Source: an uncultured Dyadobacter sp.
Lineage (GTDB): Bacteria; Bacteroidota; Bacteroidia; Cytophagales; Spirosomataceae
Assembly: GCF_946482605.1 (NCBI RefSeq)
Contig: NZ_CAMLSE010000044.1
Location: 1 to 56,843 of the forward strand
Direction: 5' to 3'
Length of the DNA stretch: 56,843 bases
This document shows positions 9,911-19,310 of the stretch, piece by piece (the first letter of the stretch is position 1; the number at the start of each line of letters is the position of its first letter). Under the pieces are notes generated by a model. The model did not search any database. It worked only from the letters and a program-made list of their open reading frames with translations, and was not told the origin of the DNA. The translations under genes were made by a program, and so were the position numbers.

Positions 9911-9939
9911 CTTATGTTATACACCCTATAATAGAATAA

Positions 9940-11529
9940 ATGGCATACTCTACCCAGAGAATCATATCGTGGTCTGTTTTTGCCCTTGGCTTCGGATCTG
10001 CATTGTTTTTTGCATTGTTTACCGATCACCGCTGGGAAGACTGGTACATTACTTTCAGGGCGTCGAAAAATTTGTCGGAGGGGTTGGGATTTACATTTAA
10101 CATGAATGAGCGGGTGCATTCGTTCACGTCGCCGCTGGGGACGCTGATACCAGCACTTTTGAATTTCATAACAAGGGACGACGAAGCGGTGATATGGTCA
10201 TTCCGAATCATCAATATGTTGCTGATCGGTTTGGTCGTGAAGCTGGTTTTTGATCTTTTCCGCGACACCATTAAAGCCCCGGCCTGGGCGGCATTGCTTG
10301 TGACGCTGGCGTTGGTGTTTGATGAAAAGAGTATCGATTTCAGTATCAACGGGATGGAAACGGCATTTATGCTGCTCGGTGTGGTACTGTTGATCAGGGA
10401 GTTGTTCAAGGCAACGCCGCCGGAACCACTGAGGCTGGGGGCAATCTTTGCCTTTTTGATGTGGAGTCGGCCGGACGCATTCATACATATTGGCTCGCTG
10501 CTGTTGGGCTATTTGCTGTTTAAGAATGGTTCCTGGCGTTATATCGGGCTGTTTTTTAAGTCTGGAATAATAGGTATCGTGTTTTATCTGCCATGGGTGC
10601 TCTTTGCCTGGTGGTATTATGGAAACCCGGTTCCTAACACGATCCTGGCAAAAGGTTTCACGCTTACGCTGAGCAGCATTGCCGATCGGGTGTTGGGTTA
10701 TCTGCAGTCGGTATTCATGGGACTGGTGTCGAGTGAAGCGCCGTTTGTTTGGATTTTCGCCCCGGCTTATTTCAATCTGGAAAGCTGGCCGGTTGTGTTG
10801 ATGTTTGTATTGAAGTGCCTGACTTATATAGCGGTGTTTCTCTGGGTTGTGCCCAAAATCAATGCGAATGCGAGGTTTCTCTCGTTCGCGGCATTCCTGG
10901 TGGCATCGTATTTGAATGTCTTTTCGCCCACTATCTATCCGTGGTACATCCCGGCGGTAATGGTGATTGGGTTAATCGGGATCGGCTGTGCAGCGGTACA
11001 GCCCACCAGAGGCGGTTTATTGGATGGCCGCAGGGGCGTTATCGCTGTGAGTGCATTAAGTGTTATCCTGGTGGCCCAGTTATGGGTTTATACGGGAGGC
11101 TTGCTGCAAATGAAATCACAGCAGGAGCTTATCGAGAATGGATTGAGAAAGAAAATAGGGCTGTGGCTTAAAGACGAGGCAAAATCGCCAGAGGAGACGG
11201 TGTTTCTGGAACCATTGGGTTATATTGGATTCTATTCAGGTTTGACGATGTACGACTACCCCGGATTGTGCAATACAGTGGTCATCAATGCACGCAAGAA
11301 GCTAAAAACAGAATCCTACGTAGCATTGATCAACTATCTGCAACCCAACTGGGTGGTATTCAGACCCTGGGATTTGGGAAAAGCGCCCGAGTCGGAGGCA
11401 GGTGAATTCGCAAAGCATTATGAGCTGGCACGTACATTCAGTCAGAAGGAACAGATCAAGGACGTGAATGTGTACGGGAAGAACTATTTGGTATACGACA
11501 GTGAATTTTTGGTTTATAAGAAAAAGTAA
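9940..11529 (+). CDS. Multi-pass membrane protein, GT-C glycosyltransferase-like
   Basis: A 529-aa integral membrane protein with about ten hydrophobic segments and a soluble C-terminal tail (from about residue 400). The first external loop reads [19 protein letters not shown] followed by [13 protein letters not shown]. This matches the arrangement (acidic pair, then ITFRA, G-GF, and an SF/YTSPLGTL-type stretch) seen in GT-C fold polyprenyl-phosphate-sugar transferases of the AftB-like type. Function is therefore probably sugar transfer to a cell-envelope acceptor on the periplasmic side; donor and acceptor are unknown. It sits in the sdh operon between sdhA (70 bp) and sdhB (23 bp), where no such gene is expected. 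Confidence 0.75.
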   Translation: MAYSTQRIISWSVFALGFGSALFFALFTDHRWEDWYITFRASKNLSEGLGFTFNMNERVHSFTSPLGTLIPALLNFITRDDEAVIWSFRIINMLLIGLVVKLVFDLFRDTIKAPAWAALLVTLALVFDEKSIDFSINGMETAFMLLGVVLLIRELFKATPPEPLRLGAIFAFLMWSRPDAFIHIGSLLLGYLLFKNGSWRYIGLFFKSGIIGIVFYLPWVLFAWWYYGNPVPNTILAKGFTLTLSSIADRVLGYLQSVFMGLVSSEAPFVWIFAPAYFNLESWPVVLMFVLKCLTYIAVFLWVVPKINANARFLSFAAFLVASYLNVFSPTIYPWYIPAVMVIGLIGIGCAAVQPTRGGLLDGRRGVIAVSALSVILVAQLWVYTGGLLQMKSQQELIENGLRKKIGLWLKDEAKSPEETVFLEPLGYIGFYSGLTMYDYPGLCNTVVINARKKLKTESYVALINYLQPNWVVFRPWDLGKAPESEAGEFAKHYELARTFSQKEQIKDVNVYGKNYLVYDSEFLVYKKK

Positions 11530-11552
11530 TATCAGTAATAAAGAATATAGGT

Positions 11553-12317
11553 ATGGAAGGAAATATGAGTTTGTCGCTGAAAGTTTGGAGACAAAGTAAT
11601 AAAGATGCAGCAGGAGGGTTTGAAAACTACAAGTTGGATCACGTGTCTCCTGACATGTCGTTTCTTGAAATGTTCGATGTATTGAACGAGCAGCTCATCG
11701 AGGAGGGAAAGGAACCTGTTTCATTCGATCACGATTGCCGTGAAGGGATTTGCGGGGCCTGTTCGATGTATATCAATGGCCGTCCGCATGGGCCGCTGCG
11801 CGGTGTTACAACCTGCCAGTTGCATATGCGTTCGTTCAAAGACGGTGATACCATTGTCGTTGAGCCCTGGAGAGCCTCCGCTTTCCCGGTGATCAAGGAT
11901 CTCGTGGTGGATCGTGACGCTTTCGACCGCGTGATTTCTGCCGGAGGTTTTGTTTCGGTGAATACCGGTAATGCGCAGGATGCGAACGCGCTGCCTATCG
12001 CGAAGGAAGCGGCTGATGACGCTTTCGCGGCAGCGGCTTGTATCGGATGTGGTGCTTGTGTAGCAGCCTGTAAAAATGCTTCGGCGATGCTGTTCGTATC
12101 GGCAAAGATTTCCCAGCTGGCATTGTTGCCGCAAGGACAGGCGGAACGCAGTATCCGTGCCGAAAAGATGGTCGCTCAGATGGATGCCGAAGGTTTTGGT
12201 GCATGTACCAACACCGGCGCATGCTCAGCTGAATGTCCTAAGGAGATCAGCCTCGAAAACATCGCACGTATGAACCGCGAGTACATAGGCGCGAAGTTCT
12301 CTTCTTCGGCAGTTTAG
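11553..12317 (+). CDS. sdhB: Succinate dehydrogenase / fumarate reductase iron-sulfur subunit
   Basis: Electron-transfer subunit of complex II. The 254-aa protein has a [2Fe-2S] ferredoxin domain with CREGICGAC (Cys62, 67, 70) and Cys88. The C-terminal domain carries [11 protein letters not shown] (Cys163, 166, 169, 173) and a second Cys group in [13 protein letters not shown], for the [4Fe-4S] and [3Fe-4S] clusters. A second in-frame ATG at 11565 ([10 protein letters not shown]) matches the usual family start and may be the true one. It lies 23 bp after the glycosyltransferase-like gene and ends at a strong terminator, so all four genes can share one transcript. Confidence 0.95.
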   Translation: MEGNMSLSLKVWRQSNKDAAGGFENYKLDHVSPDMSFLEMFDVLNEQLIEEGKEPVSFDHDCREGICGACSMYINGRPHGPLRGVTTCQLHMRSFKDGDTIVVEPWRASAFPVIKDLVVDRDAFDRVISAGGFVSVNTGNAQDANALPIAKEAADDAFAAAACIGCGACVAACKNASAMLFVSAKISQLALLPQGQAERSIRAEKMVAQMDAEGFGACTNTGACSAECPKEISLENIARMNREYIGAKFSSSAV

Positions 12318-12337
12318 TATATATCAAATACAATGCG

Positions 12338-12370
12338 CAGGGCAGTTGGGAAACCGGCTGCCCTGTTTTT
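12338..12370 (+). terminator. Intrinsic terminator of the sdh operon
   Basis: A 12-bp stem (CAGGGCAGTTGG / CCGGCTGCCCTG, two G-U pairs in the RNA) closed by a GAAA tetraloop and followed by TTTTTG. This is a textbook rho-independent terminator 20 bp after the sdhB stop. Confidence 0.9.
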
Positions 12371-12438
12371 GTCGGCACCCACCTTGAATCAGTTAATGTT
12401 TCAAAATGTTTATATTGCATTAGCAAGGAAACAACGAC

Positions 12439-13020
12439 ATGGATACGATAGAATTGAGATACAAGCCTCTGCGTCTTGACGACGATGAATTCTATGAATT
12501 TTGCAGAGAGAATGATCAACTCAAAATAGAGAGGGATAGCGAAGGAACGATCTATATTATGTCAAATACTGGCGGAAAGACTGGAATGTTGAACGCAATC
12601 ATCACCTACTGGCTGATGCACTGGCATCTTGCGAGGAACTTTGGCCATGTTTTTGACTCATCGACTGCCTTTCGCCTTCCTAACACCTCGGTAAGGTCTC
12701 CGGACGCGTCATGGATTTCCAATGAGAAATGGGACTATCTGACCGATGCCGAACAAACAAAGTTTCCACCAATATGCCCTGATTTCGTTGTAGAACTGCT
12801 CTCAACGAATGACGATCTGAAAGCCATTCAGCATAAAATACAAAATGAATGGATTGGAAATGGTTGCAAGTTGGCCTGGCTGATCGACCCATTTGCAAAA
12901 ACTGTTTTCGTTTATCGCGCAAACGGGGATGTTGAGATAGTTGATGGTTTTGACCAGCACTTATCAGGGGAAGATGTGCTGCCAGGATTCGAATTTGATC
13001 TGAGTAAATTGAAAATATAG
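12439..13020 (+). CDS. Uma2 family (DUF820) putative endonuclease
   Basis: A 193-aa protein of the Uma2/DUF820 family, which has a PD-(D/E)XK nuclease fold. The catalytic signature is visible as SPDASWIS (about residue 90) and CPDFVVELLS (about residue 114), with a downstream KIQNEWIGNGCKLAWLIDP stretch. The family is very common, in many copies, in cyanobacteria and Cytophagales, and its biological role is not established. The gene stands alone between the sdh terminator and a strong bidirectional terminator. Confidence 0.85.
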   Translation: MDTIELRYKPLRLDDDEFYEFCRENDQLKIERDSEGTIYIMSNTGGKTGMLNAIITYWLMHWHLARNFGHVFDSSTAFRLPNTSVRSPDASWISNEKWDYLTDAEQTKFPPICPDFVVELLSTNDDLKAIQHKIQNEWIGNGCKLAWLIDPFAKTVFVYRANGDVEIVDGFDQHLSGEDVLPGFEFDLSKLKI

Positions 13021-13034
13021 TAATGGTTTATACC

Positions 13035-13082
13035 AAAAACAGCGAAGCAGACGATCGTCCGACCGTCTGCTTCGCTGTTTTT
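13035..13082. terminator. Strong bidirectional terminator
   Basis: A 19-bp perfect stem (13035-13053 with 13064-13082) and a 10-nt loop, flanked by A and T runs on both sides. It lies between the rightward Uma2 gene and the leftward OmpH gene and can end transcription from both. Confidence 0.9.
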
Positions 13083-13097
13083 CTATTAACCCTGAAA

Positions 13098-13721
13098 TTA
13101 CTTCTTGGTAGTATCAGCTGGCGCAGCTGCTTTGCCTGCGCTTTTATATTCTTTGTTCAGACCGTCCACGATCTTTTGCGTCACGTCCAGGGATGGGTTC
13201 GCAAAAAGGATACCGCCGCCCAGAGAATAACCTAATACGTATTCGTATCCATTATCCTTGTTGTATTTATCAATGTAGGCGCGGATGTTCTTGTACAGTT
13301 CCTCATTCTTTTTCGCTTCTTCCTGTCCCAGGGCCTGGGCCGACTGATCGCGGTACGCCATCAGGTCCTGTTGTTTTTTCATGAGCTGAGCCTCAGTCGA
13401 ACGGGCTTGCTCAGGCGTCATGGTTTGCGCTTTTTGCTGAAAGAAAGCGACTTCATTTTGCAGGGAACGTCCTTTGGTCGTCAGCTCGTTTTCCAGTTGG
13501 AAGTTTTTGTTTTCAAGCTCCTTTCTGGTGTCTTTAAAGAAATCGTAGTTTTTCAAAAGAGAATCCACCTGAACGTAAACAGTGCGGCGGCCCGCCACTA
13601 CTGCACCATCTGCGGCTGCACCTGATTCTGTTGACGACTTGCTTGAGAAATGTAGGAAAAATAACACCGCTACGGCAAGCGAAAGAACGATGTTCCAGAT
13701 CAATGAAGTATTGTTGTTCAC
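13098..13721 (-). CDS. OmpH/Skp family periplasmic chaperone
   Basis: A 207-aa protein with an N-terminal signal-anchor (residues 9-25, WNIVLSLAVAVLFFLHF) followed by RTVYVQVDSLLKNYDFFKD, the typical OmpH beta strand. A long charged helical region rich in Gln, Lys and Glu (about 65-150) follows, forming the coiled-coil tentacles, then YEYVLGYSLGGGILFANPSLDVT. Members bind unfolded outer-membrane proteins in the periplasm. The Ala/Lys-rich tail after residue 190 is not conserved family sequence. Monocistronic; terminates at the bidirectional hairpin. Confidence 0.85.
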   Translation of the reverse strand: MNNNTSLIWNIVLSLAVAVLFFLHFSSKSSTESGAAADGAVVAGRRTVYVQVDSLLKNYDFFKDTRKELENKNFQLENELTTKGRSLQNEVAFFQQKAQTMTPEQARSTEAQLMKKQQDLMAYRDQSAQALGQEEAKKNEELYKNIRAYIDKYNKDNGYEYVLGYSLGGGILFANPSLDVTQKIVDGLNKEYKSAGKAAAPADTTKK

Positions 13722-13823
13722 GGATTTTAAGGTTTATTGTTTTTGAACGAGCCGCAAAGATAATGATTTGTGTTTAAGTACAATGAATAAGTGAGGCACT
13801 CGGCACGTTCATGAAGTGGGCCC

Positions 13824-14174
13824 TCAGAGCGGTAAAGGGTTCTTTCGGAAGATCTCCCTGACCCACCGCCCGCTGAGGCCGGAAAAGCCGCCTACCAGGC
13901 CGCCGATGAGTGCGGTAATGAAAAGTAACAGAATTCCGTTGGGCAGCATAAAGATCTTTGCAACCCTGTCGGACATTGCACCGTCGGAGATAAAATGCTG
14001 GTAATAGCCGTAAATCAGCCAGGGAACAGCGATGCCTCCAAAGCCGGTCCAGAATGCTTCCCCGGATCGGGAAGGCTGCCAGAGCAGGATCACGAAAGGG
14101 ATGATCGCAATCACCCACCAGGGCGTGAACAATTGGAGTACGACGGTTGAAATGGCTATCAGCGCAAATTTCAT
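13824..14174 (-). CDS. Small hypothetical membrane protein
   Basis: A 116-aa protein with three or four hydrophobic segments (FALIAISTVVLQLFTPWWVIAI at the start, LLLFITALIGGLVGGFSGL near the end). The frame is open further upstream to 14390, but that part overlaps the acylase gene and looks non-coding, so the ATG at 14174 (MKFALIAIST) is chosen. It starts 11 bp after the acylase stop, so the two are probably co-transcribed. No known family is recognised. Confidence 0.7.
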   Translation of the reverse strand: MKFALIAISTVVLQLFTPWWVIAIIPFVILLWQPSRSGEAFWTGFGGIAVPWLIYGYYQHFISDGAMSDRVAKIFMLPNGILLLFITALIGGLVGGFSGLSGRWVREIFRKNPLPL

Positions 14175-14185
14175 AAGTGAGGGGA

Positions 14186-16639
14186 TTAACGTTTTTTCAG
14201 AACGAGGCTCGATGCAAGGTGAGGAAGTTTCTGATCGGGCGATGTGAGGAATATCAGTTCGTTGAGCTCTCCCTTCTCCCACTTTTCCAATAGGTTGAGA
14301 TAATAAGGGCTCCCCGGATTGCCGGATTGCCCGCCTGGGTAAATACCATAAGCCCGCGGAGTGGGCCCCAGCTCGACGACCATTCGCCACGACGGTCCCT
14401 TCCTTTTCGTGATCGCATTAACGATGCTGCTTCCCCCGCCGGTGGTGAGCGGCGGCGCATTGAACGGCTTGATACTGCGGCTCAGATGTCTGATCTCAGC
14501 GCCCTTTACCCTGGACCATTGCCATTCAGGACTCATCGTGCCTTTACGCGCGGTGAGCGTGTCCAAAGAGGCATTAAAGCTTTGGTAAACCAGATCAGGA
14601 AGGGTTTCTTTTTCTGCGGTATTGATATTGTCGAACCATTTTGCTTCCGGTTGCTTCAATATCAGGTAGAGCGTGCGGTCGCGGGAAGGGTATTCCATGG
14701 GTGTCTCTTTTGAGCTAAAATCGTCCTTCCATATCGCCTCGCCCAACAATGGGAACCATGTTTCGAAAATAGATGCTGCCACCGATTCGGGCGAATTCTG
14801 GTAGTCCCAGTTGGATAGCAGGATCCGCGCAGCTTTTTGTTTTGGTGTTAATGCACGTGTTTCGAGTATACTCAGTAGCTTGGGCAGCAATGTACGGGCC
14901 AGTACGCTGAAATTGTCGTTTTGCAACATACGAAGACTGTCTGCATTGGCGCTGGTCATCGCCTGCAAGCGCTCGTTGATCCGGATTCCCCTTTCTGAAG
15001 GCGCGAAGCTCCAGTTGATGTAGTAAGGATATGTCGTATCGGCAGAAGATTGGTTGGCACTGCTCACAAAGCCTCTTGGCGGGTTTTTTACAAACGGGTT
15101 CTGTTCGGCGGGAATCCAGCCATTCCAGTCGTCGGCCGGCGCAGTACCGTCGAGCAGGAACTTGCCCTGCTCCTTGTATTTCAGCGGGAGTTTGCCGTTG
15201 ACAGTAATGGCGATATTCTTTTCATTGTCGGCAAAAACGAAGTTTTGGGCCGGGCCAACATAGTGGGTAAGTGCTTTCCGGTAATCCGCGTAAGTTTTAG
15301 CCTTGTTGAGTTCGTAGAATGTAATGAAGCTGTTGCCCGGCTCGTGCCCGATCCATTTAATGGCTAGGTTAGGGGTAGCAGAGGTGCCATCCGAGTCGGT
15401 CACCGGGCCGTGATGTGTGTAGAGGACTTGTTCACGGATTGGTTTTAACTGCCCTTTTACATAAATAACCTCTTCTCGCTTATGGGTAGGTTTCCACCGG
15501 TTATCGTGCCAGTAGAAATTACGGTATTCGTTTTTAAATTTAATCTTATACAAATCAAAAACATCCGCATCTACATTAGTAACGCCCCAAGCCACCTGCT
15601 GATTGAACCCGATGATTATGCTGGGAATGCCGGGAAGCGATACGCCGCAGACGTTCATATCCGGTGAATGCAGTTGTACCTGATACCAGATCGAGGGCAG
15701 TGACAGTTCGAGGTGAGGGTCGTTGGCCAGGATCGGGTAGCCGGTGACGGACTTCTCGGCACCTATTGCCCAGTTGTTGCTGCCAATCCCTTCTTCCTTG
15801 GGTAGCCGTTCGGGCAATGCATTTGCAGGTTTCCTAACAAGCGAAATGCTGTCGCCGGTTGTGAGAGGCGGAATGGGTCGTGGAATGGGGAGGTGCTGAA
15901 AATCCCAGGGTGTGCCGGACGGGATGATGGGGCTTTCCTGTAACATTGGGTAATGCGGAAAAAGCTGCGCAATGGTTTCTCGTCCATATTTTTTCAATGC
16001 GTTGGTCATCGCCAGCTCGTTGGACCGTCCCGCTAGTGTGAGCGTCATCTGTTCGAGCATATACATGGTGTTAATCGGCTTCCATGCTTCCGGCTTGTAG
16101 CCCAGTAACTTGAATTCAATAGGGTAGTCCTTCGGGGAGAGCTTGCTGATATATGCATTGACACCGGCTGTATAGCCAAGCAATGCTTCCCTCGAGCGGG
16201 GATCACTCATGGCTACTTTTAGGTTGGCCTCCGCCCCGTAACCCATGCCCAGCCGCCGGCTCTGCTGATCCATCGCCAGCGTAGCCGGGCCCAGTATTTC
16301 AGAAAGCCTCCCTGCCGCTGCCCGTGTTTGCAGGTCCATTTGCCAGAGCCGGTCCCTGGCGGTGATGTAGCCTTGCGCATAAAAAAGATCGAAGTCGTTT
16401 TTGGCAAATATATGCGGCACGCCATAGTCGTCGAAGCGTATGGTAACCTCGCCTTTCAGGCTGTCAAGTTCCCTGACCTGCATGCTTTTTGGGTCCACCG
16501 GCTTTTCTCCATTTTGCCATAGGCCCGTAAACGGGCTTAAAAACGGTCCCAATGCGGGAGCGGGTCCCCAGGGCCTGTCGAGCGCATAAACCAGCCCGAC
16601 AGTCATTGCTAATGATAGGATTGCCTTGATAAACTTCAT
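14186..16639 (-). CDS. Penicillin acylase family (peptidase S45) Ntn-hydrolase
   Basis: An 817-aa precursor of the N-terminal-nucleophile amidase family (penicillin G acylase, AHL acylase). The segment GSNNWAIG marks autocleavage; Ser287 would become the N-terminal nucleophile of the beta chain. The alpha-chain landmarks DDYGVPHIFA and DLFYAQGYITARDRLWQMD are present, as are GFNQQVAWGVTNVDADVFDL and SANQSSAD in the beta chain. A hydrophobic leader follows the chosen start (MKFIKAILSLAMTVGLVYAL), so it is likely periplasmic or membrane-anchored. An upstream ATG at 16699 would overlap cutC and is less likely. The natural substrate (N-acyl-homoserine lactone, acyl-peptide or other amide) cannot be read from sequence. 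Confidence 0.9.
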   Translation of the reverse strand: MKFIKAILSLAMTVGLVYALDRPWGPAPALGPFLSPFTGLWQNGEKPVDPKSMQVRELDSLKGEVTIRFDDYGVPHIFAKNDFDLFYAQGYITARDRLWQMDLQTRAAAGRLSEILGPATLAMDQQSRRLGMGYGAEANLKVAMSDPRSREALLGYTAGVNAYISKLSPKDYPIEFKLLGYKPEAWKPINTMYMLEQMTLTLAGRSNELAMTNALKKYGRETIAQLFPHYPMLQESPIIPSGTPWDFQHLPIPRPIPPLTTGDSISLVRKPANALPERLPKEEGIGSNNWAIGAEKSVTGYPILANDPHLELSLPSIWYQVQLHSPDMNVCGVSLPGIPSIIIGFNQQVAWGVTNVDADVFDLYKIKFKNEYRNFYWHDNRWKPTHKREEVIYVKGQLKPIREQVLYTHHGPVTDSDGTSATPNLAIKWIGHEPGNSFITFYELNKAKTYADYRKALTHYVGPAQNFVFADNEKNIAITVNGKLPLKYKEQGKFLLDGTAPADDWNGWIPAEQNPFVKNPPRGFVSSANQSSADTTYPYYINWSFAPSERGIRINERLQAMTSANADSLRMLQNDNFSVLARTLLPKLLSILETRALTPKQKAARILLSNWDYQNSPESVAASIFETWFPLLGEAIWKDDFSSKETPMEYPSRDRTLYLILKQPEAKWFDNINTAEKETLPDLVYQSFNASLDTLTARKGTMSPEWQWSRVKGAEIRHLSRSIKPFNAPPLTTGGGSSIVNAITKRKGPSWRMVVELGPTPRAYGIYPGGQSGNPGSPYYLNLLEKWEKGELNELIFLTSPDQKLPHLASSLVLKKR

Positions 16640-16670
16640 GGGGAAGGCGTTGACGTGCGCTTGTTTGTAA

Positions 16671-17408
16671 TCAATTCGATGCAGATGCAACCTGGACAAT
16701 GGCTTCCACTAACCCCAGTTCGCTGTAAAGGACCGAGCGTTCATCCGGAATTTCTCCTGCCATCGAGATGCCGTCCGGGAAGAACTTCTGCCGGCCCGGC
16801 CGGAAGGCCTTGGCCGTAAGGTGTAACGAATGGACGCCCGTAGCGATAAGTTCCGCAGCATTGTGGTGATTGACACCGCCTCCTGCCATAATTTCTATGC
16901 TGCCGTTCGCCTGGCTTGCCAGCCTGGTGAGCAAGTCGGTTGCCTGTATGGCGGAGGGTTTTTGTCCTGACGTCAGGATCCTTTCCGCACCGGTGGCGAT
17001 CACATCTTTAAGCGCCTTAACGGGGTCTGGCGTCAGGTCAAATGCCCTGTGAAAAGTGACTTTCAAGGGAGCTGCATAGTCAACCAATGCCTTGGTCCGC
17101 GATACGTCCACATGGCCATCCGGTGTGAGAATCCCGAGCACGACACCATTGGCTCCGATCTTTTTGGCCAGATCGATGTCCTTTCGCATGATTTCTTCCT
17201 CAAAAAAATCATAGACGAAATCGCCCCCTCGCGGACGGATCATCACAAAGACTTGGATATCGATGTGGTTTCTCACAATCTCAATCAGTCCTGCGCTGGG
17301 TGTGGTACCCCCTTCTCCGAGGCCGCCGCATAGCTCGATCCTGCCTGCGCCTCCTGCCTGTGCATTAATACAGGATTCGAGCGAATAGGCACAAATTTCA
17401 ATAGTCAT
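16671..17408 (-). CDS. cutC: CutC family protein
   Basis: A 245-aa TIM-barrel protein named for copper homeostasis, although its biochemical role is unsettled. It starts MTIEICAYSLESCINAQAGG, has RIELCGGLGEGGTTPSAG, VMIRPRGGDFVYDFFE and VTFHRAFDLT, and ends with ILTSGQKPSA and IMAGGGVNHHN, all conserved CutC blocks. The frame is open upstream to 17528, but the family N-terminus fixes the start at 17408. It lies directly upstream of the acylase gene with a 31-bp gap, suggesting a three-gene leftward operon (cutC, acylase, small membrane protein). Confidence 0.92.
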   Translation of the reverse strand: MTIEICAYSLESCINAQAGGAGRIELCGGLGEGGTTPSAGLIEIVRNHIDIQVFVMIRPRGGDFVYDFFEEEIMRKDIDLAKKIGANGVVLGILTPDGHVDVSRTKALVDYAAPLKVTFHRAFDLTPDPVKALKDVIATGAERILTSGQKPSAIQATDLLTRLASQANGSIEIMAGGGVNHHNAAELIATGVHSLHLTAKAFRPGRQKFFPDGISMAGEIPDERSVLYSELGLVEAIVQVASASN

Positions 17409-17832
17409 ATAATGGTATTTGTAATGATGAGGGAAATTAAGGGTTTTTTCCGGAAGAAGGGAAGCGCGGTACGGGCAAACTTGACATCGATCAATCAATA
17501 TTGCCGGATCAGGAGTGGTGTAAGCCATGAGAATCGTGGGCAGATCGGGAACGACCGCGGCGCTGGGAGAGCGCTATGGGGAATATTGGGCGGGAAAATG
17601 ACCGGTAATGGCTGAACTGACCTGTAAAATACCCGAGGTCTGGAATTTTGGTAGGAACGGTTTTAGTATACTAACTTTCAATTAATTGATAATCAATATA
17701 TTGATAGCGTTGAGAAAATTAAATTTGTAACCCCGCAATTATTTTTCTTTTTTTTTGCTTTAAGCTTTTAAAAGATATCAAATTTTTTACTTTTGCAGAA
17801 AAGTAAAGTAACCATTAATAGGCGAAAATATT
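17409..17832. other. Intergenic region between divergent cutC and DUF2795 genes
   Basis: 424 bp with no convincing gene. The right half (17640-17830) is very AT-rich, with long T runs near 17740-17760. It must hold the leftward cutC promoter and the rightward promoter of the DUF2795 gene; only the latter has a recognisable -7 element. Confidence 0.6.
17788..17795 (+). promoter_or_regulatory. Candidate -7 promoter element of DUF2795 gene
   Basis: TACTTTTG matches TAnnTTTG exactly, 38 bp before the ATG at 17833. No TTTG is found 19-21 bp upstream, so only half of the promoter is supported. Confidence 0.4.
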
Positions 17833-18054
17833 ATGTACTGGACTCTCGAACTCGCATCGTACCTTGAAGATGCTCCCTGGCCAGCAACCAAAGACGAGCT
17901 AATTGACTTTGCAATCAGAACAGGCGCTCCGTTAGAAGTAGTTGAAAACCTTCAGGAGCTTGAAGATGATGGTCAGCCTTATGAAAGCATTGAGGAGATT
18001 TGGCCCGACTATCCGACGAAAGACGACTTCTTTTTTAATGAAGATGAATACTAG
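17833..18054 (+). CDS. DUF2795 domain protein
   Basis: A 73-aa acidic protein starting MYWTLELASYLEDAPWPATK and containing ELIDFAIRTGAPLEVVENL, the helical pattern of DUF2795. Small proteins of this type are near-universal in Cytophagales and Flavobacteria; function unknown. The tail IWPDYPTKDDFFFNEDEY is typical. It has its own promoter-like site and terminator, so it appears to be a single-gene unit. Confidence 0.88.
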   Translation: MYWTLELASYLEDAPWPATKDELIDFAIRTGAPLEVVENLQELEDDGQPYESIEEIWPDYPTKDDFFFNEDEY

Positions 18055-18057
18055 ACC

Positions 18058-18088
18058 AAACGGCACTCTATCGGTGCCGTTTTTTTTA
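18058..18088 (+). terminator. Intrinsic terminator of DUF2795 gene
   Basis: AAACGGCAC pairs with GTGCCGTTT around a 7-nt loop, followed by a run of eight T, directly after the stop codon at 18054. Confidence 0.9.
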
Positions 18089-18240
18089 TGCATACGGGCC
18101 TGCATTTTGCGCGACTCGCTTCTCAATATTTTTTAAATCTGGCAAAAGGAATGTAAATTGTTAGCGTTAACAAAGAAGAGAGCGAGGTAAGTTACCGAAA
18201 GTGATTTAGTCATAACTCAGAATTTATCCATTCCAACCTG

Positions 18241-18894
18241 ATGGAGCTTCGATTGTTGAAAGAGCTGGTTAAGAAAGGTGAGGGTGAGCATCTGGAATTC
18301 AAGCTGAAATCCAACCATCCCGAAAAGATTGTCCGAGAAGTGGTTGCGTTCGCAAATTCGGGTGGCGGAAAGCTCCTGGTAGGAGTCGGTGATGACAAAA
18401 CATTGAAAGGCCTCAAGGATGCCGATGAGGATGAGTTTACGCTTTCCCGCGCTATCGACAAGTACATTTTCCCAAGCATAAGTTTTAAAAAAGAACGTGT
18501 TGCCGTCAGCCCCGACCGCGATGTGCTCGTTCTGACCATTCCCCGAAGTATCGACAAACCCCACTATGTTGTAGACGATACCGGCAACCGGCAGGCATAC
18601 ATCCGGGTGGAAGACAAGTCGATCCAGGCCAGCCGCGAAATGAAGGAAATCATGCGAAGGGGCAGAGGCGAGCGGGATATCAGTTTCCAATACGGCGACA
18701 AGGAGGAAAAGCTGATGAAGCTGCTGGACGAGAAGGAGTCGGTGACGGTGGATCTTTTCGCGACAGTGGCGGGCATTCCCCGCAAAATTGCTTCCAACAC
18801 ACTGGTGGTGATGGTGCTGGCGAGGATCCTGGAAGTACATCCGCACGAGATGATCGACAAGTTTACGATGTCGATGGCTTACCAGAGTAGTTAA
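18241..18894 (+). CDS. AlbA_2 / Schlafen-type putative DNA-binding or ATP-binding protein
   Basis: A 217-aa protein with an N-terminal AlbA_2 domain (formerly AAA_4): GEHLEFKLKSNHPEKIVREV followed by AFANSGGGKLLVGVGDD and, later, RQAYIRVEDKSIQASREMK. These are the core blocks of the family, which is related to eukaryotic Schlafen cores. The C-terminal 70 residues look like a winged-helix (EEKLMKLLDEKESVTVDLFATVAGI). It is shorter than typical 400-aa members, which carry a long C-terminal part. Role unknown; no neighbouring defence or mobile genes. Confidence 0.8.
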   Translation: MELRLLKELVKKGEGEHLEFKLKSNHPEKIVREVVAFANSGGGKLLVGVGDDKTLKGLKDADEDEFTLSRAIDKYIFPSISFKKERVAVSPDRDVLVLTIPRSIDKPHYVVDDTGNRQAYIRVEDKSIQASREMKEIMRRGRGERDISFQYGDKEEKLMKLLDEKESVTVDLFATVAGIPRKIASNTLVVMVLARILEVHPHEMIDKFTMSMAYQSS

Positions 18895-18900
18895 CCGCAA

Positions 18901-19284
18901 TTATATTGCCAGAAATGTTTTCCCCAACCACATTCCAAGTAAAGTGGCTGAGAAACATGCTATAATGCTGATTATGATGTTGAGGGAAGCTTCCACCCAG
19001 CGGTCGTTGAGGAAAAGTTGAATGGTTTCGTTGCTGAAACTGGAAAAGGTACTGAAACCGCCGCAGAAGCCGACGACCACAAAGAGCCTTGAAGCGGCTA
19101 CCAGATCAGCCGGTTTGAAGGCGGCCCATCCGCTGAATGTGCCCAAAATAAGACAGGCCAAAATATTGGCCGTCAATGTCCCGAACGGGAAAACTGACGG
19201 CCATTGAGAGCATGCTCTTCCGATTCCGTAACGTGCCAGACTACCCAATCCGCCCCCTACAAAAACGATGATCAGGTTGTTCAT
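18901..19284 (-). CDS. crcB: CrcB/Fluc fluoride channel
   Basis: A 127-aa inner-membrane protein that exports fluoride as a dual-topology dimer. Landmarks: GGGLGSLARYGIGR at the start, PFGTLTANILAC with the conserved Asn in the second helix, and GFCGGFSTFSSFSNE in the third with the Phe box and Na-site region. An upstream in-frame ATG at 19428 would overlap the DUF3127 gene; MNNLIIVFVGG at 19284 is the family start. It follows DUF3127 by 26 bp and ends 6 bp from the convergent AlbA_2 gene. No fluoride riboswitch is seen. Confidence 0.94.
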   Translation of the reverse strand: MNNLIIVFVGGGLGSLARYGIGRACSQWPSVFPFGTLTANILACLILGTFSGWAAFKPADLVAASRLFVVVGFCGGFSTFSSFSNETIQLFLNDRWVEASLNIIISIIACFSATLLGMWLGKTFLAI

Positions 19285-19310
19285 GGCAGGTGCCGGCCGA
19301 TTAAATGGTT

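Noticed and set aside
13824..14390. 188-codon form of the small membrane protein
   Set aside because: The first 72 codons run through the acylase coding region in another frame; start at 14174 gives a clean membrane protein.
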